A stretch of DNA of 64,000 nucleotides from Enterobacter asburiae (GTDB taxonomy: Bacteria; Pseudomonadota; Gammaproteobacteria; Enterobacterales; Enterobacteriaceae): the NCBI RefSeq assembly GCF_024599655.1, contig NZ_CP102247.1:3472001-3536000 (forward strand), read 5' to 3'. A program made the position numbers and the translations under genes. A model generated the notes under the pieces. The model was not told the origin of the DNA. It was given only the letters and a program-made list of their open reading frames with translations, and did not search any database. Positions 34,701-43,274 of this stretch are shown here, piece after piece (within the stretch, counting starts at the first letter, position 1; each line of letters begins with the position of its first letter).

Positions 34701-34773
34701 GTTGGTTACGTTTTGATGTGCACACCCGGCTACCACCGGGCATAAAAAAACCTCGCATTCGCGAGGTTTTTTG
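34701..34773 (+). ncRNA. istR: IstR-1-like antitoxin small RNA
   Basis: About 73 bases, near the 75 of E. coli IstR-1, read divergently from the toxin gene. The first 21 bases differ by one base from toxin-leader positions 34410-34430 read on the same strand, so the RNA is antisense to the leader in trans although the genes do not overlap. A small CCCGG/CCGGG hairpin follows and then the terminator. The call rests on layout, pairing and promoter, not on sequence identity to IstR-1. Confidence 0.75.
34744..34772. terminator. Bidirectional terminator, istR-like RNA and pgl
   Basis: CCTCGC-ATTC-GCGAGG with an A-run on the left and a T-run on the right. It ends the small RNA on the plus strand and pgl on the minus strand, 12 bases after the pgl stop. 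Confidence 0.92.
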
Positions 34774-34784
34774 TTTTTAGCCGC

Positions 34785-35780
34785 TTAGTGAGCGTTTACC
34801 ACGACCCACATTGGCCCCTGGCCGACGGCGTAACGTCCTTTCTCTTCCAGCAGCCCCTGCTCACCTTTAATTTCATACAGCGCGATGTGGTGGGATTTCT
34901 GCCCCGCCGCAATCAGGTATTTACCGCTGTGATCGATATTAAAGCCGCGCGGCTGGGTTTCCGTTGGCTGGAAGCCTTCAATGGCCAGCACGCTGCCATC
35001 CTCGGAGACGCTAAACACGGTAATCAGGCTGGAGGTACGGTCACAGGCGTACAGATGGCGGCCATTTGGCGTAATGTGGATATCCGCCGCCCAGCGGGTG
35101 TCGGAGAAGTCAGACGGCATCATATCCAGCGTCTGCACGCACTCAATCTGGCCGTTAGGATCTTTCAGCTCCCAGACGTCCACAGAGCTGTTCAGTTCAT
35201 TGACCACGTAGGCGTACTGCTGGTTCGGATGGAAGACCATATGACGCGGACCCGCGCCTTCAACGGTAGTCACTTCGGCAGGATGCTGCGCCACCAGGTG
35301 ACCATCGTCGCTCAGGGTGAACAGGCAGATACGATCCTGCTTCAGCGCAGGCACCCACAGCGTGCGGTTATCCGGCGTGATATTCGCCGAGTGGCAGCCT
35401 TCAAGCCCTTCAACCACATCCACGGTTTCGACCGGAATGCCATTTTCCAGATGCGTTACGCTGACGCAGCCCGCGTTATAAGAGCCGCTGAAGACAAAGT
35501 TGCCTTTACGATCGGTGGAGATGTGGGTTGGGCTGCCCGGCAACGGGGCTTCGGCAGTGTACGTCAGCGCGCCATCGTCCGGAGAAATGCGATAGGCCAG
35601 CACGCGGAACTCCGGGCGCACACCCACGTACAAGAAACGTTTATCCGGGCTGATGACCATCGGCTGCACCTGACCTGGCACGTCAACAACCTGAACCAGC
35701 GTGAGTGTCCCTTCGGTATTTAAACGCCAGACGTGGATCTGCTGGCTTTCAGGACTGGCGGTATAAACGGTTTGTTTCAT
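34785..35780 (-). CDS. pgl: 6-phosphogluconolactonase Pgl (YbhE type)
   Basis: Hydrolyses 6-phosphogluconolactone in the oxidative pentose phosphate pathway. A 331-residue seven-bladed beta-propeller of the YbhE family, unrelated to the DevB/SOL type. Conserved pieces include HISTDRKGNFVFSGSYN near 86, GCHSANITPDNRTLWVP near 129, GAGPRHMVFHPNQQYAYVVN near 176 and ETQPRGFNIDHSGKYL near 280. Length equals the E. coli protein. Divergent from ybhA. Confidence 0.96.
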   Translation of the reverse strand: MKQTVYTASPESQQIHVWRLNTEGTLTLVQVVDVPGQVQPMVISPDKRFLYVGVRPEFRVLAYRISPDDGALTYTAEAPLPGSPTHISTDRKGNFVFSGSYNAGCVSVTHLENGIPVETVDVVEGLEGCHSANITPDNRTLWVPALKQDRICLFTLSDDGHLVAQHPAEVTTVEGAGPRHMVFHPNQQYAYVVNELNSSVDVWELKDPNGQIECVQTLDMMPSDFSDTRWAADIHITPNGRHLYACDRTSSLITVFSVSEDGSVLAIEGFQPTETQPRGFNIDHSGKYLIAAGQKSHHIALYEIKGEQGLLEEKGRYAVGQGPMWVVVNAH

Positions 35781-35920
35781 GAATATTCACTCCTCACTGC
35801 GCATGAAAGTAGTTAACTTTTGACGGTGAATGCTGAATTGTCGACAGGAATTTTGAAGCTTTCGCCTCTCGGTGTACCATCCCATCAAAACGTAAATTCA
35901 ATATTAACCCGGGAAAACAG

Positions 35921-36739
35921 ATGACCTCGCGTGTGATTGCTCTGGATTTAGACGGTACCTTACTGACGCCGCAAAAAACCCTTCTCCCCTCCTCCCTTGA
36001 GGCGCTTAAACGCGCGCAGGAAGTGGGATATCAACTCCTTATCGTAACGGGTCGACATCACGTTGCCATTCACCCTTTTTATCAGGCACTGGCGTTAGAT
36101 ACACCTGCAATTTGTTGTAATGGCACTTATTTGTATGATTATCAGGCAAAAAAGGTTTTAGCCTCCGACCCACTGCCGGTTCCCCAGGCGCTGCAGCTGA
36201 TTGATCTGCTGGATGAGCATGCCGTTCACGGCCTGATGTACGTGGATAACGCGATGGTGTACGAGCGCCCTACTGGCCATGTGGTGCGCACCAGCAACTG
36301 GGCGTTGTCCCTGCCTGAAGCGCAGCGTCCGGTCTTTACCCAGGTTTCCTCCCTGCGTCAGGCCGCCCAGGACGTTGAGGCTATCTGGAAATTCGCCCTG
36401 ACGGATGAAGACACCACCAAACTGAACACCTTCGCAAAACACGTGGAGCAGACGCTGGGTCTGGAGTGCGAATGGTCCTGGCATGACCAGGTGGATATTG
36501 CCCGCAAAGGCAACAGCAAAGGCAAGCGGCTGACGCAGTTTGTGGAATCTCAGGGCTGGTCGATGCAGGATGTTATCGCCTTTGGTGATAACTACAACGA
36601 CATCAGCATGCTGGAAGCCGCCGGTACCGGCGTGGCGATGGGCAATGCCGACGACGCGGTCAAAGCCCGCGCCAACGTGGTGATTGGCGACAACACTACC
36701 GACAGCATCGCGCAGTACATTTATACCCACCTGCTGTAA
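35921..36739 (+). CDS. ybhA: HAD-family sugar/pyridoxal phosphatase YbhA
   Basis: A 272-residue Cof-type HAD phosphatase. Motif I DLDGTLLT (nucleophile Asp near 9), motif II VTGRHH near 43, motif III lysine in KGNSKGKRL, and motif IV GDNYNDISMLEAAG near 222. The E. coli enzyme acts on pyridoxal phosphate and fructose-1,6-bisphosphate. Its end abuts the modC end (convergent, no gap). Confidence 0.94.
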   Translation: MTSRVIALDLDGTLLTPQKTLLPSSLEALKRAQEVGYQLLIVTGRHHVAIHPFYQALALDTPAICCNGTYLYDYQAKKVLASDPLPVPQALQLIDLLDEHAVHGLMYVDNAMVYERPTGHVVRTSNWALSLPEAQRPVFTQVSSLRQAAQDVEAIWKFALTDEDTTKLNTFAKHVEQTLGLECEWSWHDQVDIARKGNSKGKRLTQFVESQGWSMQDVIAFGDNYNDISMLEAAGTGVAMGNADDAVKARANVVIGDNTTDSIAQYIYTHLL

Positions 36740-37798
36740 TCAGGCGGTAATCGAGACGCTCTTAATTTGCGCGTAAAGCCACAGGCCAGGTTTGATCCCT
36801 AACTCATCCCTGGCCCACGGGCTGATGCGCGCCCAGAGCGTCCTGCTGCCCACTTCAAGCTTCACTTCCACCTGCCCGTTATCATCAAAACACTCCGCAA
36901 CTTTGGCGCGCAGAATATTTCGAATACTGGTTTGCAGCGGCGGCTGCAGCACCAGCGAGACGTCCGATGACTGGATGCGAATTCTCAGCGCGGACTGCAA
37001 CGGTTTGTCGATCTTATTGACCCAAAGATGCTGGTCACCCAGCGCCAGGGCGGTCATCGCGTAGTGTGGATGGTGTTCCAGAACGCTCACTTTCAGTATG
37101 CTGCTCTGCTGTTCTTTGGGTAACCACGGGTGCATTACGCTGCTGCCCCACACCTCTTCCAGGTTGCCAAACGCCTTAACGCTGCCCTCTTCCAGCACCA
37201 GCACCTTGTCGGCCAGATGGAGGATTTCGTCCAGCGAATGGCTGACGTAGAGCATCGGAATATTAATTTCTCGCGTCAGTCGCTGTAGATAAGGCAGAAG
37301 CTCGCGTTTACGCGGAATATCGAGCGAGGCCAGCGGTTCGTCGAGCAGCAGCAGTTCGGGTGCGGTCAGCAACGCGCGGCCAATGGCCACACGCTGTTTT
37401 TCTCCACCGGAGAGCGAGGAGGGTAGCCTGTCGAGCAGAGGTTCAATGCCTAACAGCGTCACCAGCTTATCAAACTGCCCGGCCATGCTTTTCGCCATGC
37501 CGTAACGCAGGTTGCCGCGCACGCTGTAGTGCGGGAACAGGCGCGCATCCTGGAAAACATAGCCGATGCGGCGTTTATCCGGCGAGAGGTAAACCTTATT
37601 CTCTACGTCATTCAGGACGCGGTCATTCAGGACAATACGGCCAGACTGCGGGCGGGTCAGGCCGCTGATGGCATTAATCAGCGATGTTTTTCCCGCTCCC
37701 GACACGCCAAAGATGGCGGTGATTCCGCTTGCCGGCAGCGTTTCGTTAAGCGTCAGGGTATGATTTCCCAGCGTCTGGGTAAAATGGAGTTCCAGCAT
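36740..37798 (-). CDS. modC: Molybdate ABC transporter ATPase ModC
   Basis: 352 residues from MLELHFTQTLG at 37798, two bases after the modB stop; a longer frame reaches into modB and is rejected. Walker A GVSGAGKTSL near 31, LSGGEKQRVAIGRAL near 129, Walker B LLLLDEPLASLD, switch YVSHSLDE. The C-terminal TOBE (Mop) domain from about 290 binds molybdate. Convergent with ybhA. Confidence 0.96.
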   Translation of the reverse strand: MLELHFTQTLGNHTLTLNETLPASGITAIFGVSGAGKTSLINAISGLTRPQSGRIVLNDRVLNDVENKVYLSPDKRRIGYVFQDARLFPHYSVRGNLRYGMAKSMAGQFDKLVTLLGIEPLLDRLPSSLSGGEKQRVAIGRALLTAPELLLLDEPLASLDIPRKRELLPYLQRLTREINIPMLYVSHSLDEILHLADKVLVLEEGSVKAFGNLEEVWGSSVMHPWLPKEQQSSILKVSVLEHHPHYAMTALALGDQHLWVNKIDKPLQSALRIRIQSSDVSLVLQPPLQTSIRNILRAKVAECFDDNGQVEVKLEVGSRTLWARISPWARDELGIKPGLWLYAQIKSVSITA

Positions 37799-37800
37799 GC

Positions 37801-38490
37801 TTATTTCCCCATCCGCTCGCGGCTGAGCCGCGCCAGCCATTCAGACACCATTAGCGATGCCAGCGCCAGCACAATTGAAATAATACACAGCCGCGCCGCC
37901 GCGCCTTCACCGCCCGGCGTTTGAATCAGAGTGTACATTGCCGACGGGATGGTTCGCGTCTCGCCGGGGATGTTCGACACAAACGTGATCGTCGCGCCAA
38001 ACTCGCCCAGCGAGCGGGCAAAGGCCAGCACCGTACCAACAATAATGCCGGGTAGCGTCAGGGGTAGCGTGATGGTGAAAAAGACGCGCCAGCGCCCTGC
38101 GCCCAGCGTGCGGGCCGCCTGTTCAAGCTTCATGTCCACGCCTTCCAGCGCGAGGCGTATCGCCCTCACCATCAGTGGGAATGACATCACCGCCGCCGCC
38201 AGTACCGCACCGCGCCAGCTAAACGCAAACGTCAGCCCAAACCAGTCGTAAAGCTTCTCGCCGATAAAACCGCGTCGCCCCATCGAAATCAGCAGCAGGT
38301 AACCGACCACTACTGGCGGCAAAACGAGCGGAAGATGAAGCACGCTGTCGAGCAGCGTTTTGCCGGGAAACTGGCAGCGAACCAGTAGCCAGGCAAAGAA
38401 GATCCCAAAGGGCAAACTCAGCGCAACCGCCAGGGAAGAGACTTTAAGGCTCAGCAGAACAGCCTGCCATTCAGGATCGGTCAATATCAT
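37801..38490 (-). CDS. modB: Molybdate ABC transporter permease ModB
   Basis: A 229-residue inner-membrane permease with about five helices and the EAA coupling loop EQAARTLGAGRWRVFFTITL near 134. The start shares one base with the modA stop (TGATG), so translation is coupled. Confidence 0.96.
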   Translation of the reverse strand: MILTDPEWQAVLLSLKVSSLAVALSLPFGIFFAWLLVRCQFPGKTLLDSVLHLPLVLPPVVVGYLLLISMGRRGFIGEKLYDWFGLTFAFSWRGAVLAAAVMSFPLMVRAIRLALEGVDMKLEQAARTLGAGRWRVFFTITLPLTLPGIIVGTVLAFARSLGEFGATITFVSNIPGETRTIPSAMYTLIQTPGGEGAAARLCIISIVLALASLMVSEWLARLSRERMGK

Positions 38491-39263
38491 CAGTGAGTCG
38501 TAAATCCATAACGTTTAAAGATCGCGGACGCCTCCGGGCCCTTCAGGTAATCGCGGAAGGCCGTCACGGTCGCATTTTTATGTCCATCAACAATCGCAAC
38601 AGGATATTCCACTTTCTTGTGGGAGTCTTCCGGGAACGTTGCGACCACTTTTACACCTTTACTGGCAACGGCATCAGAGCCATACACAATGCCCAGCGGG
38701 GCTTCGTTGCGCTCAACCAGCGCCAGCGCGCCGCGCACGTCTTCCGCCGGGGCCAGTTTCGGTGACAATGTCTCCCATGCGCCCAGCTTTTGCAGCGCTT
38801 CTTTGGCATAAATACCGGCCGGAACGTGCTCCGGATCGCCCACCGCCAGACGGCCGCCGTTCAGCAGGCTCGTCCAGTTGGTCTCTTTATTGATGGTGAT
38901 GTCCGCCTGCGCGCTGGCTTTGGGCGCCACGACAACCAGGCTATTCCCCAGCAGCGTTTCGCGGGTTGTCGCATCAATTGATTTCTTCTCCGCCGCGTAA
39001 TCCATCCACTTCTGGTCAGCCGAGATAAACAGATCCGCCGGTGCGCCCGCTTCTATCTGACGCGCCAGCGTCGAGGAAGAGGCAAAAGAGGAGACCACCT
39101 CGACGTTTTTCTCTTTTTTATACGCCGCCGCGATGTCCTGCAGCGCGTTGGTCAGCGACGCCGCCGCAAAGACCGTGATTTTACCCTCGTCCGCCAGCGC
39201 GTGTCCGGTAAGTGAAAGCGTCAGCGTTGCCCCTGCGAAAAGGCGTACCCATGAACGTGCCAT
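38490..39263 (-). CDS. modA: Periplasmic molybdate-binding protein ModA
   Basis: A 257-residue type II periplasmic binding protein. The signal peptide is LFAGATLTLSLTGHALA with cleavage before DEGK. Ligand-pocket pieces: AAASLTNAL near 34, SFASSSTLARQIEAGAPADL near 58, GDPEHVPAGIYAKEAL near 148 and GIVYGSDA near 192. First gene of modABC; a ModE-type operator covers the promoter. Confidence 0.96.
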   Translation of the reverse strand: MARSWVRLFAGATLTLSLTGHALADEGKITVFAAASLTNALQDIAAAYKKEKNVEVVSSFASSSTLARQIEAGAPADLFISADQKWMDYAAEKKSIDATTRETLLGNSLVVVAPKASAQADITINKETNWTSLLNGGRLAVGDPEHVPAGIYAKEALQKLGAWETLSPKLAPAEDVRGALALVERNEAPLGIVYGSDAVASKGVKVVATFPEDSHKKVEYPVAIVDGHKNATVTAFRDYLKGPEASAIFKRYGFTTH

Positions 39264-39282
39264 CTGTAACTCCTGTGAGTAG

Positions 39283-39306
39283 CGTTATATACATATTAAT
39301 ATAACG
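39283..39306. promoter_or_regulatory. ModE operator upstream of modA
   Basis: CGTTATAT, eight bases, ATATAACG: a 24-base inverted repeat with the geometry of the E. coli modA operator, 20 bases before the modA start. ModE with molybdate should repress here. Confidence 0.92.
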
Positions 39307-39406
39307 GTAACGTCAGGGAGATCCCAGCGTTTAATCGTACCGCTGAAGGGGTAAATCGGTGTGATGCGTTAAATATTATCGGCGAAAACGAGAAAATCTT
39401 GAGAGC

Positions 39407-39434
39407 AAAACGCCCGGGCTAGCCGGGCGTTTTG
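39407..39434 (-). terminator. Terminator of acrZ
   Basis: CGCCCGG / CCGGGCG stem flanked by AAAA and TTTT, just after the acrZ stop and before the modA promoter. It looks usable in both directions. Confidence 0.85.
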
Positions 39435-39441
39435 TGGGGAA

Positions 39442-39591
39442 TCAATGCTGCTTTTTAGCCTGGTCTCTGTGACCAATGTTCGAAAAGACGTTGAACACTT
39501 CACCCAGGCCGTAGATGGCACCGAGGATGATGGCCATCACTACTGGTACCATGATCACGGCGAATACCAGACTTTTCAACAACTCTAACAT
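39442..39591 (-). CDS. acrZ: AcrZ, small AcrB-binding membrane protein
   Basis: A 49-residue protein (MLELLKSLVFAVIMVPVVMA, then IILGAIYGLGEVFNVFSNIG, then a polar tail). It matches E. coli AcrZ almost residue for residue through the first 35 positions. A single bent helix packs against the AcrB efflux pump and alters export of some drugs. The gene is too short for standard ORF cut-offs. It lies between modA and modE, the same neighbourhood as in E. coli. The start is preceded by GGAGAAAACC. Confidence 0.95.
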   Translation of the reverse strand: MLELLKSLVFAVIMVPVVMAIILGAIYGLGEVFNVFSNIGHRDQAKKQH

Positions 39592-39718
39592 GGTTTTCTC
39601 CAGATATTGTGAACAGCTTATTCTACCCTTTCAAGTGAGAAAAACATCCCCTTTTGTGCGGTACCCTTTGCGCCCTGCACCATTTGGGTCACAATACTCT
39701 TTTTGCCAGGACACTGTT

Positions 39719-40507
39719 ATGCAGGCCGAAATTCTTCTCACTCTACGACTTCAGCAAAAGCTTTTCGCCGATCCGCGACGTATCGCCCTGCTTAAACAAA
39801 TAGAACAAACGGGCTCGATTAGCCAGGGGGCGAAAAACGCGGGCATCAGCTACAAAAGTGCCTGGGACGCCATCAATGACATGAACACCCTGAGCGAGCA
39901 TCCGCTGGTGGACAGAGCCACTGGCGGAAAAGGGGGTGGAGGTGCGGTCGTCACGCGCTACGGCCAGCGACTGATTCAGCTTTACGATCTGCTAGCCCAG
40001 ATCCAGCAAAAAGCGTTTGACGTTTTGAGCGACGACGATAACGTTCCGCTGGACAGTTTGCTGGCCGCCATTTCCCGCTTCTCGTTACAAACCAGCGCCC
40101 GCAACCAGTGGTTTGGAACGGTGACGGCGCGCGACAATCTCCAGGTACAGCAGCATATTGAGATCCTGCTTGCCGATGGCACCACCCGTCTGAAAGCCGC
40201 AATCACGGCGCAGAGCGCAGAGCGCCTGGAGCTGGATGAAGGTAAAGAGGTGCTGGTGCTGCTGAAAGCACCGTGGGTCAATATCACGCGCGATCCCGAC
40301 ACCGCAAAGGCAGCCGATAACCAGCTACAGGGCGCAATTAGCCATATCGAACGCGGCCAGGCGCAGTGCGAAGTGCTGATGACCCTGGCTGACGGGCAAC
40401 AGCTTTGCGCGACGATACCGCTTAGCGAAGCGGACGGTTTAGAAGAAGGTACTGTCGTTACCGCCTGGTTCAACGCAGACCGGGTGATTATCGCCACATT
40501 GTGCTGA
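39719..40507 (+). CDS. modE: Molybdate-responsive regulator ModE
   Basis: 262 residues from MQAEILLTLRLQQKLFADPR; an upstream in-frame start would overlap acrZ. The N-terminal winged helix includes SISQGAKNAGISYKSAWDAI (about 33-52), followed by ATGGKGGGGAVVTRYG. Two C-terminal Mop-like domains (SARNQWFGTV near 126, SHIERGQAQCEVLM near 203) bind molybdate. Operators that fit it occur before modA and moaA in this window. Confidence 0.96.
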   Translation: MQAEILLTLRLQQKLFADPRRIALLKQIEQTGSISQGAKNAGISYKSAWDAINDMNTLSEHPLVDRATGGKGGGGAVVTRYGQRLIQLYDLLAQIQQKAFDVLSDDDNVPLDSLLAAISRFSLQTSARNQWFGTVTARDNLQVQQHIEILLADGTTRLKAAITAQSAERLELDEGKEVLVLLKAPWVNITRDPDTAKAADNQLQGAISHIERGQAQCEVLMTLADGQQLCATIPLSEADGLEEGTVVTAWFNADRVIIATLC

Positions 40508-40574
40508 GCGCATTGACAATCGCGCCGACAGTGCGTATCCCTGATATCTGTTGCTGCAAAAACAGGGATAAATC

Positions 40575-42047
40575 ATGTCATCATTGCATATTTCGCAAGG
40601 CACGTTTCGTCTTAGCGATACCCGAACGCTGACGATTGCTGATTTGACGATACGCGCGGGTGAAAGCTGGGCGTTTGTCGGCACTAACGGCAGCGGTAAA
40701 TCCGCGCTGGCCCGCGCGCTGGCCGGCGAGCTTCCCCTCCTCAAGGGCGAATGCCAGGGCGACTTTACGCGCCTGACGCGCCTGTCATTTGAACAACTGC
40801 AAAAGCTGGTGAGCGACGAGTGGCAGCGCAACAACACCGATTTACTCAGCCCTGGCGAAGAAGATACCGGCCGTACGACGGCGGAAATTATTCAGGATGA
40901 GGTGAAAGATCCCGCCCGCTGTCAGCGCCTGGCAGAACGGTTCGGCATCACCGCCCTGCTGAACCGGCGCTTTAAATACCTTTCTACCGGCGAGACGCGG
41001 AAAACGCTGCTCTGCCAGGCGCTGATGAGCGAGCCCGAGCTGCTTATCCTCGACGAACCGTTTGACGGCCTTGACGTGCAGTCCCGTGCGCAGCTGGCGG
41101 CCCTGCTGGAATCGCTTAATCAGCAGGGATATACCCTGGTGCTGGTGCTTAACCGCTTCGATGAAATTCCGGATTTTATCCAGCATGCAGGCGTACTGGC
41201 TGACTGTAACCTGACCGAGACCGGTGAAAAGACAGCGCTGCTTAAGCAGGCGCTCATCGCCCAGCTCGCGCACAGTGAACAACTCGACGGTATTACCCTT
41301 CCGGAACCTGACGCCCCTGCGGCCCGCCACGCGCTTGATCCCCACCAGCCGCGCATCGTGCTGCGGGATGGGATGGTCTCTTATGAAGATCGCCCGATCC
41401 TCAACCGTCTTAGCTGGACGGTCAATCCTGGCGAGCACTGGCAGATTGTCGGCCCTAACGGCGCGGGAAAATCCACGCTGCTGAGCCTGGTAACCGGCGA
41501 TCACCCGCAGGGCTATAGCAACGATCTGACGCTGTTCGGTCGGCGTCGCGGCAGCGGCGAAACCATCTGGGATATTAAAAAACATATCGGCTACGTCAGC
41601 AGCAGCCTGCATCTGGATTACCGGGTCAGTACCACGGTACGCAACGTGATCCTTTCCGGCTATTTTGATTCCATCGGTATTTATCAGGCGGTGTCGGACA
41701 AACAGCACAAGCTGGCCCAGCAGTGGCTGGATATCCTGGGCATGGACACCCGGATCGCTGACGCGCCGTTTCATAGCCTGTCGTGGGGGCAGCAGCGTCT
41801 GGCCCTGATCGTTCGCGCGCTGGTGAAACACCCTACGCTTCTGATCCTCGACGAACCGCTGCAGGGACTCGATCCGCTAAATCGACAGCTTATCCGCCGC
41901 TTTGTGGACGTGCTGATTAGCGAAGGTGAAACGCAGCTGCTGTTCGTTTCACACCATGCCGAAGATGCCCCCTCCTGCATCACGCATCGCCTGGAGTTTG
42001 TTCCGGACGGTGAGCACTATCGTTATCTGCAAAGCAAAATCGATTAA
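40575..42047 (+). CDS. modF: ModF, tandem ABC ATPase of the modEF operon
   Basis: 490 residues with two ABC domains: Walker A VGTNGSGKSALA near 36 and VGPNGAGKSTLL near 295, signatures LSTGETRKTL and LSWGQQRLAL, Walker B LLILDEPFDGLD and LLILDEPLQGLD. It has no transmembrane region and its exact role in molybdate use is unknown. It lies 67 bases behind modE. Confidence 0.94.
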   Translation: MSSLHISQGTFRLSDTRTLTIADLTIRAGESWAFVGTNGSGKSALARALAGELPLLKGECQGDFTRLTRLSFEQLQKLVSDEWQRNNTDLLSPGEEDTGRTTAEIIQDEVKDPARCQRLAERFGITALLNRRFKYLSTGETRKTLLCQALMSEPELLILDEPFDGLDVQSRAQLAALLESLNQQGYTLVLVLNRFDEIPDFIQHAGVLADCNLTETGEKTALLKQALIAQLAHSEQLDGITLPEPDAPAARHALDPHQPRIVLRDGMVSYEDRPILNRLSWTVNPGEHWQIVGPNGAGKSTLLSLVTGDHPQGYSNDLTLFGRRRGSGETIWDIKKHIGYVSSSLHLDYRVSTTVRNVILSGYFDSIGIYQAVSDKQHKLAQQWLDILGMDTRIADAPFHSLSWGQQRLALIVRALVKHPTLLILDEPLQGLDPLNRQLIRRFVDVLISEGETQLLFVSHHAEDAPSCITHRLEFVPDGEHYRYLQSKID

Positions 42048-42051
42048 CCCC

Positions 42052-42075
42052 CGGAGGGCGCCGCCCTCCGTTTTT
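42052..42075 (+). terminator. Terminator of modEF
   Basis: CGGAGGGCG / CGCCCTCCG type stem followed by TTTTT, four bases after the modF stop. Confidence 0.9.
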
Positions 42076-42154
42076 CAGATAACCTGCACTAAGACATCGC
42101 TATCCCTTTGATCTACAATGCCCAAAAGCGGCTGAAAATCGGATTTTAAAAACA

Positions 42155-42170
42155 GTGTAAACGATTCCAC
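42155..42170. promoter_or_regulatory. gal external operator O_E
   Basis: GTGTAAACGATTCCAC, identical to the E. coli O_E for GalR/GalS as I recall it, about 80 bases before galE. Confidence 0.93.
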
Positions 42171-42175
42171 TATTT

Positions 42176-42216
42176 TATCCCATGTCACACTTTTCGCGTC
42201 TCTGTTATGCTATGGT
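42176..42216 (+). promoter_or_regulatory. gal promoter region with CRP site
   Basis: CATGTCACACTTTTCGC matches the gal CRP site, and the overlapping -10 elements TATGCT (42206-42211, P2) and TATGGT (42211-42216, P1) follow as in E. coli. Confidence 0.85.
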
Positions 42217-42248
42217 TATTACATACCATAAGCCCAATGGAGCGAAAT

Positions 42249-43265
42249 ATGCGAGTTCTGGTAACAGGTGGTAGCGGTTACATAGGTAGTCATACCTGCG
42301 TGCAACTGCTGCAAAACGGTCACGACGTCATCATTCTCGACAACCTGTGCAACAGTAAGCGCAGCGTGCTGCCTGTGATTGAACGTCTTGGCGGTAAACA
42401 ACCCACTTTCGTGGAAGGCGACATCCGCAACGAAGCGCTGATGACCGAGATCCTTCACGACCACGCCATCGAAGCGGTGATCCACTTCGCGGGCCTGAAA
42501 GCGGTTGGTGAATCCGTTGCGAAACCGCTCGAGTATTACGACAACAACGTCAACGGTACCCTGCGTCTCATCTCCGCCATGCGTGCGGCCAACGTCAAAA
42601 ACTTCATCTTTAGCTCCTCCGCAACCGTCTACGGCGATCAGCCCAAAATCCCTTACGTTGAAAGCTTCCCGACCGGTACACCGCAAAGCCCGTACGGCAA
42701 AAGCAAGCTGATGGTGGAGCAGATCCTGACCGACCTGCAAAAAGCGCAGCCGGAGTGGAGCATCGCGCTGCTGCGCTACTTCAACCCGGTCGGCGCGCAT
42801 CCGTCCGGCGATATGGGTGAAGATCCGCAGGGCATCCCGAACAACCTGATGCCGTATATCGCGCAGGTTGCCGTGGGCCGTCGCGACTCGCTGGCGATTT
42901 TTGGCAATGACTACCCTACCGAAGACGGCACCGGCGTGCGCGACTACATCCACGTCATGGATCTGGCCGACGGCCACGTTGCCGCGATGCAGCAGCTGGC
43001 CAACAAGCCGGGCGTGCATATTTACAACCTCGGCGCCGGGGTCGGCAGCAGCGTGCTGGACGTGGTTAACGCCTTCAGCAAAGCCTGCGGTAAGCCGGTG
43101 AGCTACCACTTCGCCCCGCGTCGTGATGGCGACCTGCCTGCTTACTGGGCCGATGCCACCAAAGCCGACAAAGAGCTTAACTGGCGTGTGACGCGCACGC
43201 TTGATGAAATGGCACAGGATACCTGGCACTGGCAGTCACGCCATCCGCAGGGCTATCCGGACTAA
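42249..43265 (+). CDS. galE: UDP-glucose 4-epimerase GalE
   Basis: Short-chain dehydrogenase-type epimerase of the Leloir pathway, interconverting UDP-galactose and UDP-glucose. 338 residues from MRVLVTGGSGYIGSHT. NAD motif GGSGYIG at 7-13; catalytic Ser in FSSSATVYGD near 124 and YxxxK in SPYGKSK near 149. First gene of galETKM; the internal operator lies within its first codons. Confidence 0.97.
   Translation: MRVLVTGGSGYIGSHTCVQLLQNGHDVIILDNLCNSKRSVLPVIERLGGKQPTFVEGDIRNEALMTEILHDHAIEAVIHFAGLKAVGESVAKPLEYYDNNVNGTLRLISAMRAANVKNFIFSSSATVYGDQPKIPYVESFPTGTPQSPYGKSKLMVEQILTDLQKAQPEWSIALLRYFNPVGAHPSGDMGEDPQGIPNNLMPYIAQVAVGRRDSLAIFGNDYPTEDGTGVRDYIHVMDLADGHVAAMQQLANKPGVHIYNLGAGVGSSVLDVVNAFSKACGKPVSYHFAPRRDGDLPAYWADATKADKELNWRVTRTLDEMAQDTWHWQSRHPQGYPD
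42268..42283. promoter_or_regulatory. gal internal operator O_I within galE
   Basis: GTGGTAGCGGTTACAT, identical to the E. coli O_I, 113 bases from O_E. The pair allows GalR-mediated DNA looping. Confidence 0.92.
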
Positions 43266-43274
43266 GGATCCGTC

